NCBI GenBank assembly: GCA_936440205.1
Contig: OW387147.1
Coordinates: 24,577,629-24,641,628, forward strand
Source of the DNA: Lepidonotus clava
Taxonomy: Eukaryota; Annelida; Polychaeta; Phyllodocida; Polynoidae
Length of the DNA stretch: 64,000 nucleotides
Direction: 5' to 3'
The notes under the pieces are model-generated. The model was not told where the DNA came from. It did not search any database and saw nothing but the letters and a program-made list of their open reading frames with translations. Of the stretch, positions 12,101-24,103 are shown piece after piece. Within the stretch, counting starts at the first letter, position 1, and every line of letters begins with the position of its first letter. A program made the position numbers and the translations under genes.

Positions 12101-13840
12101 ACCTGGGAGAAAGCACTGCATTTTAGTAAGAGATGAACTGAGGGACAAATTCTAGTTCATTATTTTGGTCAGCGTATAGTCTTGTAGTGAGAACAGAGTA
12201 GTACGGATTTACACATTCGTGTTTTATGAACGAAAGATAGATGCTGCATTTGCAACCTGAGCCAGTTGGTCTCAGCTTGCCAATACAATGTATAAATAAC
12301 ATTTGAATAAATACTAGTTTGTTTTCATATCAGTTACTGTAGATCCACTTGCAGATCGGCATATTGTAGGCATATTGTATTTCACTAGCAAATTAAAGTT
12401 CTTTCATCAGTCGCTAAGTAATTAAAGTATCGTTATGAAGATTGACCCTAGAGTATTACTACTAATAATTCACTATCTATAACTCTGAATCTCTGCAGCT
12501 CATATACAAAAGAGAAAGTGGTGAAAGGGAGACTGAAACCTGCTTCTATAAGCAGCTCAATAGCTTAGCCTTTTCGTCGAAGGATTACTCGTTATCTGAT
12601 AAAATAAATTATAGTCGAAATGAAAACGAATGAAAATGTTTGAGACGTACCACTTTACTCTCCATTCTAGAAGTCACATAGGCCCTAGTAGTATACCGTG
12701 CATTTCCATATGCATTAGGCACTTTTAGATATGCAATCAATAACTAAATATTCCCCTCAAGTCGTATACATTCCATTTCAATGTAATGAGATGCTCAGAG
12801 AATGCCTGCGGCAGAGAACGATCAATACTATTCAGAAAGTCAACTTTTAGGGAACAGATTCTAGCTGAGTGAAATGAGATAAGGTAGACAGTGGGCAGGC
12901 AGGCAGTCCGCCCATCGCACCCGCCCCATTCAGATAACATTGATTTTCACCTAACCCTGGCCAGAGTCCAGCTTTTTGTTAGTACACTCTGGTATGATGA
13001 GAAGTGAAAAACTCACAGCCGGTATTCACATAACCATGCTAGCCTCATGATGGATGTGTCTGTGTATGATAAAACGAGGAGTTTTAAGTGACCTGATTAT
13101 CTTTTTCATTCGTTTTTGTTTTATATCACAGAGTAATTGATACAGTTGACAGTTTAGCGTACCAGACATTGTACCACAGGTCGTATACTATTTTGGCTAT
13201 GCAGTAATAAGCATCTGTAACTTGGTTTTACCATTCTGTAATAGGGGACAAGGTATAGTGCCTGGTGAAAAGTCCCATTTCACAGCTTCTACGTCTCATA
13301 GGGAAGGTGGCATAAGTCAGGTGTACTATGACAAAGTGGGCCAAATGTGCCAATTTATTTCATTCAGTTTCTTGTGAAACAACTCATCTAATATCTGTGG
13401 GAGATAGTTTACTGTTCTGTATGTGGCCAATGGAGCTTGTGCTCTCCATAGGCCTATAGCCTACTGTGCGCAGTACATCTTGTTTGTATAGCTTTTAACG
13501 GTGAAGAATGGCTGCCATAACTATTAAAGTGATGGAAGCCCGGCTGGCTATGGAACTGGCTCAACACTCGAAAGGAATATTGATTTTATAATATAACTTT
13601 TAGAAAAAGAAGCGCTGATCGTGCGTCTGTGTTTGTCATGGCCCAAATGAACTCGGAATTTTAAACACATCCACAGCTATAGTTTCCAATTATTTCTCTC
13701 CTGACGCTATATTACCCCTACACTGAATCATATATTCCAGACCATCCAGTGTCACACATTAGGATTAACCTTTCCCATTTCCCTTAATCCCTTAATCCCC
13801 ATCGACTCGCAGAACAATAGAAATAGACGGTTTCTAAATA
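9122..13840. other. Intergenic, no supported gene
   Basis: AT-rich sequence without recognisable coding exons. A GAGCTGCTC 9-mer lies at 9752-9760. The two segments at about 11753-11850 and 11930-12040 share GGAC-AATAT-ATAGC and GTTGATG-GACC blocks, which suggests an old local duplication. Nothing else stands out. Confidence 0.5.
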
Positions 13841-14109
13841 ATCGTGTCCAAGCGGTCTGAGCAGCTCAAAGCAGCGTCTGAGCCGGATCTGAGCAGGTCT
13901 GAGCCGGTGCCGGCGGCCAGTGAGCTGCTCGGAGCACCACCACCACCAGCACCCAGCCCCTGCACCCCACCCCCACAGACACAGACAGACCAGACAGACG
14001 CGTCGTCGTCTGGGCGCCGCTCACCGTTTACAGACCATTATTAGTAGGGTGAGCAGATCGCGAGCAGCACACGAGCAGGTGGGACGAGCACGCGCCGGGA
14101 CAAGGACGT
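13841..14109 (+). promoter_or_regulatory. GC-rich island ending in a splice-donor-like site
   Basis: A GC-rich segment carries four GTCTGAGC-type repeats, two GAGC[A/T]GCTC 9-mers (13859-13867, 13922-13930) and a CACCACCACC run. It ends with CAAGGAC followed by GTAAGTG at 14110, a strong donor. It could be a non-coding first exon with its promoter, perhaps for the dehydrogenase whose coding exon begins with an acceptor at 24089. A cDNA would decide. Confidence 0.3.
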
Positions 14110-17100
14110 AAGTGTTGTGGGTATTGTGAGGGGATGGCTGGGTCTCAGTCAGGGACAGAGGTCGCTGGAGGAAGGGGGGAGGGGGGCGTTGATTGGAGGC
14201 CTACGTGACCGACATCTTGCTGGTCGCCACCACCAGGAGCAGATAGAACTGCTCGGAGCAGCTCCAATTAGGAGCGGGAGGAGTCTGTGCCAGACCAAAG
14301 CCTGGAGGCGCCAATTGCCTTTTGTTAAGCAGTCAGTCTCCAAAAGTGGCCTGTCCTCTATCTTGGACATTAATTTTGTTAAGCACCATAACGGTCTGCG
14401 TTACGCACCTGTAGTACTAGCTGTGTCTTCTCCAGGGTCCATACCTACTCCTCCAGGGTAAGGGAAGAAATGGCAGGTGGTGACAGTAACGTGTAAACGT
14501 ACCAGGTTTCGCGAATACTCAATAAACCCTTAGAGATATCAGCTGGCCATTTCTATTCTAGTCTCAAACACGGTTAACCTTCTTCCTACTGAATGTCTGT
14601 TTTTGCTATGGCCTATGCTTTAGTGTCTTCAGGGTAAGTCGTCATTTGTTCTGCAAGTTTATTTGTACTGCTATTTTGAGTTAGATTTTATTGTAGTTGA
14701 TCAATAATAGTTACCATCAGTATTTAAAAGACATATCTCTCTGCAAAGATATTGATTGGTTGACTCATTTAAATGAGGGTCATAACATGGAATTCACGTT
14801 GTTACAGATTATTCTTTACATAATTATTAACTACCCAAAAGATATAGAATTAGATAGATTATAGATTTGCCTGGATTAATGAATAGCTTCAGAAGCATTG
14901 ATGTTGTTACATTGGAGATGGAAGAAATTTCATCTGAAGTATTCATGATCTAAAGTAAAACAATGTATCTAAATTTTTCACCCTCCATGATATCTAGTCT
15001 TGATGCTCAGTGGTGGACAGATTGCATGCTGGGGGATGGCGACACCTAGTCTGTGTTGTCATGGAGACACAGATACTAAGAGTGACTCACCCTATCTGTA
15101 CAACGCTGGGCCACCATCACCAGCCTGAATCAGGGTATCAGGATCTATAAGTGATGAACTATTTACTGTAACCATCTTTCACCAAGGTTACAACTTTAGA
15201 TTTTATCAGATTTCGTTAGTGTTTCTGTCTAGTTTCTCTTAGATATATATTCAAAGAAGTACATATATACAGTTGTGAAAAGGCAGTCAGATTGGCTACT
15301 TGGTTTCAAGTAAATATTATTAATTTATTATTACAAGATTCTGATTCAGCCTCAAAGATAAAATATCTTTCTTTAAAATAGATTTTCTGGGGAATTCCCT
15401 GATGATGTACTATAGTATTACATTGGCAACTGTCTAGGTTATCTAAATAGGACTGCGTGTCCTGAGTCAGTGAGTGAACTACTCATGACTGTATAGGTCA
15501 GACCCAGAGAGCAACTCAAGTAAAGGACATATCCTGGTTCATCGCTGACACACTTTTGCAGACAAAATAAACCCTCCCTTGATGTGGTGGCGTGTTCTGG
15601 GGAACATTATAGTAGACTCAGTCTGCTTACATCTTAATATATAAGAAGATTTTGCTATCCCATTCCAGATTATCATTGATGTAGCACGGCACAGAAAAAC
15701 CAAACATTTAGAAAACAATCATAATATTTTTCCTTTACTTTTGTCATCACATCTTTTTAAGTGAGTTAACTCTCAAACTAAAAGGTTGGTTTAACATAAG
15801 CATCAGCATCTAAACAGAAGCTACTTAAACTCCTTTAAGAGGCGTGCCTTGACTTGAAGTCAAAGGGATTGCTTGACCTATTTCTTTTTTCTGGCCTCAC
15901 TTGTTTAGACAAATGTCAAGTGAATCTTCACACCCGGCGACCCGCCTCACGGTGAGCTGCTCGGGGAGTGACTCACAGCTGTCTTGACTAGGGGTGAGCA
16001 GGTGAGCACCAGGTAACTGGGTGGGCACCAGGTATAGACTCAGCTCTGACTCAGCCAGACCCCTCCTTCTCCTGACAGCAGCTGATCCAGATGTATAGGG
16101 TATGTGGGTAACTGGCTATGGGCCAGGCTAAACCCTGGGAGCCAGTTACAGTATTGTAGGTCCTGGGAGCGCTGCTTGTCTTAAAGTCCTGCAAGAAATA
16201 CATGTCGAGCCCTGGATGCCTTGTCACAATCGTGTCAAATTTAGGGCCCAACGCATTCACGTAACTTTTAGATAACATGTCTTATATCCGAGGTTTCATA
16301 ACTCATTCAAAGAATGAAGTCCAAGAAGCATTCGCATGCAATCAAAAACATATAAACAGCTTTTATTACTTTTGATCTAGGAATCTTAGATTGAACATGG
16401 ATATATTGAGATAGGCTTGTATCAATAGGGATGCGTTGAGATTGCTTAACCGTACTTTCGTTACGAGAACTCTAAAATGTCAAGTTCAGGTGGCCCTGCA
16501 TTGCAAGCATTATTGCAGGGAGTGCTTCATTTCAAAACCGTCATGGGAGCCCATGTGACAGTGTTAATGGTGTTCAATGTAGCCTTTTTTTTTATTAGCC
16601 TGTTGTATTAGTTTGTATTAGGTTCTATGCCCACAAGGCACATGGATACTGACTCAAACCAACTGTACCACAATCTAGGTCATCCAGACTGTTTTGATAG
16701 GCCATTTGACATCTATCAAATATAAATAAATAATAAATATAATAAAAGTCATTTATCAATATAATAAATTGTAGCACATGATGTGAAATGATGTTAAAAG
16801 TCTTCAGATTTACAGTCCGTTGATATCGTATAATACAATATCCATTATTACTAGTGTTGCTGTATTTCAAACAGCCCCCATGCTGCACACAGCACTATGT
16901 CACCCTAAGTAAATACATGACTATTCCTTTCACAACACATTTCTGTTTGCATTACTATTGCCACATCCTTCTCGTAACATTATACACCACATAAAAAAGT
17001 ATTTCTATTAAAGACACACTTCATGAAACAATGTGCCTACGGGCAATCATTCTTACCCCCACCCTGCGATTTCCGTCCTCAATTTACAATCTGTATGCAT

Positions 17101-17224
17101 GCACCCACCACAGGGCCAACCCCCTTCCATCCCTTCCCCTTTCCCCCCGACCCGGCCCAGTCGCCCTTTGCCCGGTAAATCTCGCCTAAAACAGATCCTG
17201 CCCATCGGAAACGCGCCCTGAATT

Positions 17225-17238
17225 GTTGCCATGGCAAC
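17225..17238. promoter_or_regulatory. Perfect RFX X-box palindrome
   Basis: GTTGCCATGGCAAC is a 14-base perfect palindrome matching the consensus X-box bound by RFX transcription factors. It sits in a GC-rich patch with a CGCCATGACGACGCCGGGG segment about 55 bp downstream. Occupancy and target gene are unknown. Confidence 0.5.
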
Positions 17239-17946
17239 CGGTTGTGCCAGGAAGCCATCAAAGGTGCAACAGGTGGGGTGGTGGTGACGGTCGCCATGAC
17301 GACGCCGGGGTAAGCAGGGTTTATGGGAGAGGGCGAGGAGGTCTCCTGATCACGTCCTCATTGGGGGAAATTAGCGGTTTGTTGGCGGATTTATTGGTAG
17401 GAATCGGATTGGGGGTGGTGGTGTGAGGGTGGTTAGGTGGAAAGGTAAACAGGCTAAAGAGAATAAAGCTTTGATATTGAGAACATTAAATCATTGGTTT
17501 TATAAGATCAGTAAGTCTCCTGGATGGAATCAGAATCTCAAACACAGAATGACCGAATGAAAACAGTTTTCGTTATTTGGTACCTAGATCTAGTGGCGAG
17601 TGGGGAAAAAAGGGGACAATTGCACCCAACCTCCACCCCAATGGGGACAATGTTGGTATTTGAAAAATTGCTGGATCCCTGTAAATGTTGCTGTTTTTAA
17701 TTTTCATTTTAATGGGGGTTCAGGGTACCCCCACCCCTTCCTCCAGAGCATTGATTCTGAATCCTCCCTTGCCAATTATTGGTTTGGTATTTTTGCTGAC
17801 AGATGCCCCACAGACATGTTTTATTGGGGACCATATCTAAGCCCTCAGATATTGGCCTCTATTTGGATCCCATGTCTTATTTGGTGTCTATTCCCCCTGA
17901 CAGACCTAAGTGCCCCTCTCCGAGTCCCCTCAGGTCGAAAAGTAAG

Positions 17947-18026
17947 TAGTCTTTCCATGACCTAGTTACCTCTCGCATATAAGTTTGTGCAACTAGCGGA
18001 CTTGGATAGAATTACACTCTAGCCTG
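17947..18026 (+). repeat. Dispersed repeat, copy 2 (partner at 1131-1210)
   Basis: Same core as the copy at 1131-1210, in the same orientation and nearly 17 kb away. No further similarity is visible on either side. Confidence 0.6.
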
Positions 18027-18109
18027 ACAGCCTCCTTCTGGGCGTCAGGAACGCCACCCCTTCCCGGCATTCCCGGCTAATCCCAGCCTCTGATTGGCTA
18101 GCGGGTCTT

Positions 18110-18145
18110 ACTGATCACGTGACGGTGGTATGGCGGTCACGTGGG
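18110..18145. promoter_or_regulatory. Pair of CACGTG E-boxes
   Basis: TGATCACGTGAC and GGTCACGTGGG lie about 24 bp apart in a GC-rich patch, and a further GGTCACGTGATC lies near 18885. CACGTG is the core for MYC/USF/MITF-type bHLH factors. The pair is suggestive only. Confidence 0.3.
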
Positions 18146-20084
18146 TGGGATAATGGCCCCCCCGCCTCTACTTGTGTCACTAGGTGGCGCCACCCCCTCT
18201 ACTTCTGTCACCAGGTGTAAGAGGGGATTTAGATTGGACGTCGGAGGGGTGGGGGTGGGTGATTGACCTCCGGTTTGGTCCCACCAGGTGGCGCTAGTGT
18301 TTGGTGGTGGTGGTTTGGGGGGAAGTCCTCTATCCGGAAGGCTTAATAGAGGGGGTTCCTCTAGTACTAAAAACCCAAGCAAACGCAGAGATTTTGATAC
18401 AAAAACAATCCCATTCAAGGATAGTCTCAGATGAGCCCTTAGGTGGCCTTCAATGAACGCCAGTCACCTAGATGAACTGTAATCTGGTAATGCAGACATA
18501 ATATCATGGAGACCTTATTCATTCCTCTTACTACATATATATGTAATGATTGTGGTGATGTATGCTTTCTTCAGTCTGACAAGCAATAATATTACATTTG
18601 TATCAGTGAGATGCCCTTAAACCCCGTTGAGAAATATTTTTATCATATACCCAATACATACATAAATACTGGACCAGAATTACCTGTACTTTATAAAGGT
18701 CTCATTGAAAACTATGAACATGTTCATACTGGTATGATTTCTTGTCAAAATTTGACCATTTTTCGCCCGCTGCCACCATGACAGTTGATTGGTGTAAAAT
18801 GATGGCCCTCAGTCATACCCGTTACAACTTGACAAAGGTGCCGTCTGATGAAGTGTCAACGCTCCCCGCTAGGTGACTAGCAGGGTCACGTGATCACACC
18901 TGTATATAGGGGCATACAGCGGCCACACGGAATAATTGCCTTCAAATTGGATGTAGGGTACATAGTGTCAATGCTGGCGATAGGGGGTATTATGAATGGC
19001 TAGGTAATCTATCGTTTGTTGCGCAGACAGGGAACATGGAGGTTTGAAGTTAACGTGACCTATAAAATGGGTCAACCACTATTGATCAAACAGAAGGAGA
19101 TGTAAAGTGGTCCATTAAGTACATAAAAGTAAAATATCAGAACCCCATCCCCCTTCTGGGTAAAGTGCGTATTGGATTGTTACACACATTTCCAAAAATG
19201 TTAGATCCCCATCCCTTCTTGATGCGTAGCTGGGCCATAAACAGGCACACTCTGACACTGTATTTCATATCAAACCAGAAAAAAGGCCCTTTCCTCACCC
19301 TTGAGCATGAACTTCGCCGAGGGGACTAGGTCTCGTGACGTCATCGTTTGTACTAGACCTGTGGTTGGCACGTGCAGGCAACGTGCGCACGCATCTGGTG
19401 GTCTAGTTTCCTTAGCCCCTGGGTGAGGTGAGGTTTTCTGAGGGCAGTCTGCCACTCCCCTACCCTCAGCCCGACCCCGTACACTCCCCTTACGAGGAGC
19501 AGCTCACACATCTGCTCTGACCTGCTCATCCCGTTCTTATTACTCTAATGACAGTTCTTTGTTAAAATGTATGTAGACTATGTATTGCTATTTTGCAAGG
19601 AAATGATCGATCGCCCGTGTACGTATGCACAAATCAAACACAATTATTCAGAATTTGAATAGACAATAGAGGTTGCTATGTCTTTTACTTGATGCACGTG
19701 TACTGTACCATCAGGCATGGGGGGAGGGGTTTGGATTTAACCAAAAGAAAAGGGGGGGGGGAAGAAAAAGAAATAATGGAACATGATATAATCAGACATT
19801 TATAATGCATTTTACGTATAAAAATAATGGAAATATTGTTCTTTATTTACCTTTCGTGTAGAAGCTGTGTATTAAATGTTCACTTCACAATGGAAACTAT
19901 AGGCCTACTAGCGAATACTAATAGGGTAGGCGTTAAAGGATGTCTAGGATTACCCACTATAGGAAAAGAAACATGACAAATACAAGTTAAGCTTTTACTT
20001 GAGCCAATACTTTCGAGGAGATTATACTTGTTACAACCCGAACAAGTTAGCACATCTGTCATCCTGAGAACGAGGCAGATTCTT

Positions 20085-20130
20085 CGGCGCAACTTCCGGT
20101 CCCTAGTGCGACGCGCATGCGTGGCATTTC
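20085..20130. promoter_or_regulatory. Housekeeping-type promoter island (ETS, NRF1, ETS)
   Basis: CAACTTCCGGTCC, then GCGACGCGCATGCGTGG, then CATTTCCGGTG lie within 46 bp. Two ETS-type sites flanking an NRF1 site (core GCGCATGCG) form a common bidirectional CpG promoter in animals. The minus strand has a frame opening right at it, and the plus strand has a short basic frame at 20200. It is a candidate start for the dehydrogenase transcript 4 kb downstream or for an unseen divergent gene. Confidence 0.45.
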
Positions 20131-20199
20131 CGGTGCCAAAGACGTCCCAAGAAACGGCCCTCTGTTTCCCATCGCTTTAAAGCATTCAGCAAAGCGACA

Positions 20200-20289
20200 A
20201 TGTCAACGAAGAAGAACCACAGGAAAAAAGTGAAAAGGGGAAAAAAGTTGTCAGGAATATGCACAGGGGCTGAGGATGAGGCTCATTGA
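20200..20289 (+). CDS. Possible 29-codon basic small ORF
   Basis: An ATG in fair context (GCGACAATGTCA) opens a 29-residue frame ending at TGA. Residues 4-16 are strongly basic (KKNHRKKVKRGKK) and the C-terminus is acidic (GAEDEAH). It lies about 80 bp downstream of the NRF1/ETS cluster. It may be an upstream ORF in a leader, part of a first exon, or chance. I recognise no family. Confidence 0.2.
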   Translation: MSTKKNHRKKVKRGKKLSGICTGAEDEAH

Positions 20290-20497
20290 GAAGGGGATCA
20301 GTTTACCCAGAATCCATCTGTGCCGGCGTTTCCATGACAACCAAAAAACGCTTGGGGATTGGGCGGCAGGCCCGCGGTGCGGGTGAGGATAGCAGAGCAG
20401 GGCTATTAGACCCAGCCGTTTTCCTCCTTTTTTTCCTCTGCTTATTTATTACCACCCCAGGAAACTGTATGTGCATGCCCGGGACATATTGGCCGTG

Positions 20498-20560
20498 TTT
20501 ATAGCCGTGATTAATGCGTTTATAGCCGTGGTTAATACGGTTACAGCCGTGATTAATACG
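20498..20560 (+). repeat. Three-copy 21-bp tandem repeat
   Basis: The unit TTTATAGCCGTGATTAATGCG is repeated three times with small changes (TTATAGCCGTGGTTAATACGG, TTACAGCCGTGATTAATACG). It is a short minisatellite in otherwise unremarkable sequence. Confidence 0.8.
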
Positions 20561-23500
20561 TTACGTCCCTGTCTGAAGAGTTTTACTGCCCCAGACATGC
20601 TGGTCCGCCGGGTCGAAGAATAGGGCGGGCTGATTTGTAGCTAGTAACTGTTCTTAATATTTCATTCCCACGGCCTGAATTGTTAGCTATAGGCCTAACT
20701 GGCACATGGCTACAGTAAGAAGCCTTCTGCCTTCAAGTAGGCCCTAATAATTATTTTATGGGCTTATAAGCTGATAAGATAACAGATTAGATTAGGTGGA
20801 ATTATTCCCTAATCTAGACTACATTTTATATGCACGGTAACTGTCCCGACCGGAAAGGGTGTATAGGATATGGTTTAAATGTATATCTTTAAGAAATCAC
20901 CAATAAATTAAAAGGAAAGTAAAATTAAAAGTATGAATTAATAACTGCCAGGAATTTATCACTGACCACTGCCCGTCCAAGCAGTCAAAATAGACTTAGA
21001 AATCGAATGGGAACCTTTCCAATCGCCCAGGAAAACGACTAAATAGCGGTATTCCGTGGGCCTAGTCAGCACGAAGCCACTAATGGGTACACTAATTCGG
21101 ACAAACAGGCGATTTCTGCATGAGGAACGCCTTGGCACGTCTGCACGATGAAACATGCACGTGTGAGACGAGCTGGGGATCCAGGCTGTACTCCGGGGAG
21201 GAGTGTGTGTGTGTGAGAGGGGATGAAGGCCCTATTACACTACACGACTTTGAGCTGTGATATTGGCGTCCTATGGTGATATTGCAGAAAATTGTCATGC
21301 AGGAGTGATATAATCGTTTGAAATTGGAAATGAGGAGTATTTGAAGTATGTGTAACAAAGAATGCTGTCTCTGATGTGTGCAATTTCTCTGCGACATCGC
21401 CATATCACAGATCATGTCGTGTAGTATAATACCACCTTAAGAGTGGGGTGCTTTGAGGTCTGTGGTCTAAATGAAGGTAGGAGCAGGTGGAGAAGGGGAG
21501 GGGGGGGGGAGGGAAAAGGGGGCATTTCAGGCCAGACACCAGACACTCGCCGTGCAGGTATTCAATCACTATGGTACCGAGAATCGGCTTGAAGAGTTTG
21601 GTCCAGACCGAGCAATACACACGAGCAGCTCTATTCAAACCAGACCTGCCGCTGTGTTATCTCACTTCATTTCGCTTTTGAATAATTTACATCATAGAGT
21701 TTGGCAATTACCAGATTACAATACGTATGTCTAGAGTGGTGCATGTAAACCTAAGACTGGTCAGAGAACATATTGATGATATTTGGTTGCTCCCTGGTTA
21801 ATAAAAAATCCTGATTATATTATTCATGTTCTTCCTGATGAGATCAATATTGGATTCGATGCATGCTACAGCAAGGCATATCAATGGGATCTAATTCCAA
21901 CTTATTGCTGCAACGTCACTGGAATGAAGTAACACCAACTACAAAAGAAGAAAGATAATACGATAGCACGAAAGCTTTGCCCTAAATCCCAAATTAAACA
22001 CTTCTCAAATTTCAACAACCCTTCACATGCAATCCACCCATGGTATAATAATAACCTAAAAGCAACCAAATCTCAAATTCTGCAGCTGCGGCCCAGCTGT
22101 GAATTATCAAGTGTTGTGCATGCACCATATAGCACGCGGCGTCGATACAGGCTGGCAGGCCGCATTGCCCAATAGCTCCATTCATATTCTCATCAACTCT
22201 GTATAGCTGGTGGCAGGCTGCTATCGACCAGGCACCAGGGGTAGTGGGTAGTGCCTCTCCCAGGCACCGGTCTCCGGAAACACATCTGTTTTATTTAGTG
22301 CTTTTTGTCACTGAAAGTAAACATTGAGTTTTCAAGCAAGCTCATGTTATCGATTTTGAAAGGATTGGTATCAATATTTCGGGGTCTTGTTTGAGAAGCA
22401 TCAGAATGCAGTGCTGGGAAATCTGATGAAATCGGGAGGCAATAACGGTTGGGCTTGCCTAATATGATATTATTGACACTGCTAACAATGAATCCTATAT
22501 AACGGGTGCTATTACATGCACCTAATAGGACATTACCATATTATCAAACACATATAACTCTATAATTATATTGAGTAGGCTCCTGTAAGAGTGATACATA
22601 TATCTAGTGCACTTGTATGGGTGTGACTGACATTTATTTTCTTACCAGCTGTTACTTTGTCACATTAAATGATGATTGACATAGTGCAACACCACCATAA
22701 CCTTTCGTGAGAATGGTACAAACCCGTATGCAACTAATGCACTTTTATCGATAAGGACTGACGCATTTTGTATTTACCAGCCATTTATATTTGATGGAGT
22801 GTAGTTGACAAAGAGAAAAAAATTCTCTGTGTACGCCCAAATACCTGATGTTTTAGTACGTAGCCTTAATGCGGAACCCCCCTTCCCTTTCCTGAAATCC
22901 TGTTTCTGCCCCTATGAAGACATGGGGAACAGGTAGCTCTGTGCGCTGCCCGAGCCTGGTGTCTCCTTAGGTGTCGTATCGACCCTGTAACCATGTCGCA
23001 CCTTAGGCCGAGACATTGCCTGCCGAGGGAGCAGAGAGGTGAGCAGCTCGCACCGACTCACAACGACTCATACTGGTGTCTCTGAGCTAATCGATAATAT
23101 CTTATCTGCTCTCCGTCTCCTAGCTGCCACCGCCACCACCGTCAACGCCCATACTACTCACTATTACCTCGAATCCCCACCCCCTCCTCCTGTGTTAATG
23201 CCACCCCCACCCTGCATCTACTCCCTCCCCCCCTAGCTCCTAACACCCACCCAGCCATCAGTCCCCTCCTGCTACCATGGCAACAATATAGACATGAGTC
23301 ACCATGCTGTGAGAGCTGGGTGGGTGAATCATATCTCACCCTCCGGTCCCCTCCAGGTGGGAGGAGGGGTATGCTGGTTGTGGTGGTGGTGGTTCCAGAC
23401 AGCCACCAATTGATCCAATCTGGCTGCCAAAGCCTCCTGGAGGGGCCCAAAAGCCATGATTCACGGTCCTACCAACTCATAGTATCATCTGGATTTAGAG

Positions 23501-24089
23501 ATGATCTGGCGTTTATTTTTATCCCACCCCCCTGTCCATCCCTATAGGCAGGTTAATCAGCTAAGTGTTAGGATTGTTCTCATTCTGGTCTGAGTTATTC
23601 ATTTCGGGATAGATTGTGTGTGGCGAAGGTGGACGTTTTGGTAAGGAGCTGCTATGTATAAGATATAGGTACAAATGTTCAATATCCAATATTGATAATC
23701 ATATCCAGTGAACATTGGATACATAATATGTGTGGGTATAGCAACTCAATTCTACTTGAATCTGTATGCATATAACAATATTAGGAACCTATGCAGTGTA
23801 GATTGTTTCGAAGACAAATCATGGTAGAAATTCGTGATTTCAAGCAGCAATTATAAAGCTATAGGGATGAGAAGATAATGTATCTTTTGCCTAACGTAAA
23901 GAAAGACGTCACACGTTTAGCGTCTAGATTAGCCATTAGAAATATATCATAATACAACCGAGACATTCACAATGTATGCAATTAGCTTTAACACGAACCG
24001 GAAGTCCTTAGTTTAAAGGGAACATGAAGTGTACAAAATAATTATGTCCATGTTATAAAGCTAATCCCTGTTTTCCTTTCTCCTTGCAG
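20561..24089. other. Upstream region of the dehydrogenase
   Basis: No coding exon supported. It contains a long G-run at about 21494-21522 and a GAGCAGCTC 9-mer at 23041. A strong splice-donor-like AGAGAG followed by GTGAGC at 23039-23045 overlaps the start of that 9-mer. An intron from about 23040 to the acceptor at 24088-24089 would be 1.05 kb, so the sequence ending at 23039 is a candidate 5' untranslated exon for the dehydrogenase. Confidence 0.35.
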
Positions 24090-24103
24090 ACTACTAACTC
24101 ATC

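Larger units (their letters stand above)
14110..20080. other. Intergenic or long 5' intron, no coding exon supported
   Basis: No coding exon was recognised. It contains three of the GAGC[A/T]GCTC 9-mers (14256, 15954, 19497), a perfect RFX X-box at 17225, a pair of CACGTG E-boxes near 18.1 kb, another CACGTG near 18.89 kb and a CRE-type TGACGTCA at about 19336. If the dehydrogenase transcript starts at one of the upstream islands, this is intronic. Confidence 0.5.

Noticed and set aside
13844-14044. Pro/Ser-rich frame in the GC-rich island
   Set aside because: It lacks an ATG start. The composition follows from the GC-rich repeats, and overlapping frames are equally open.
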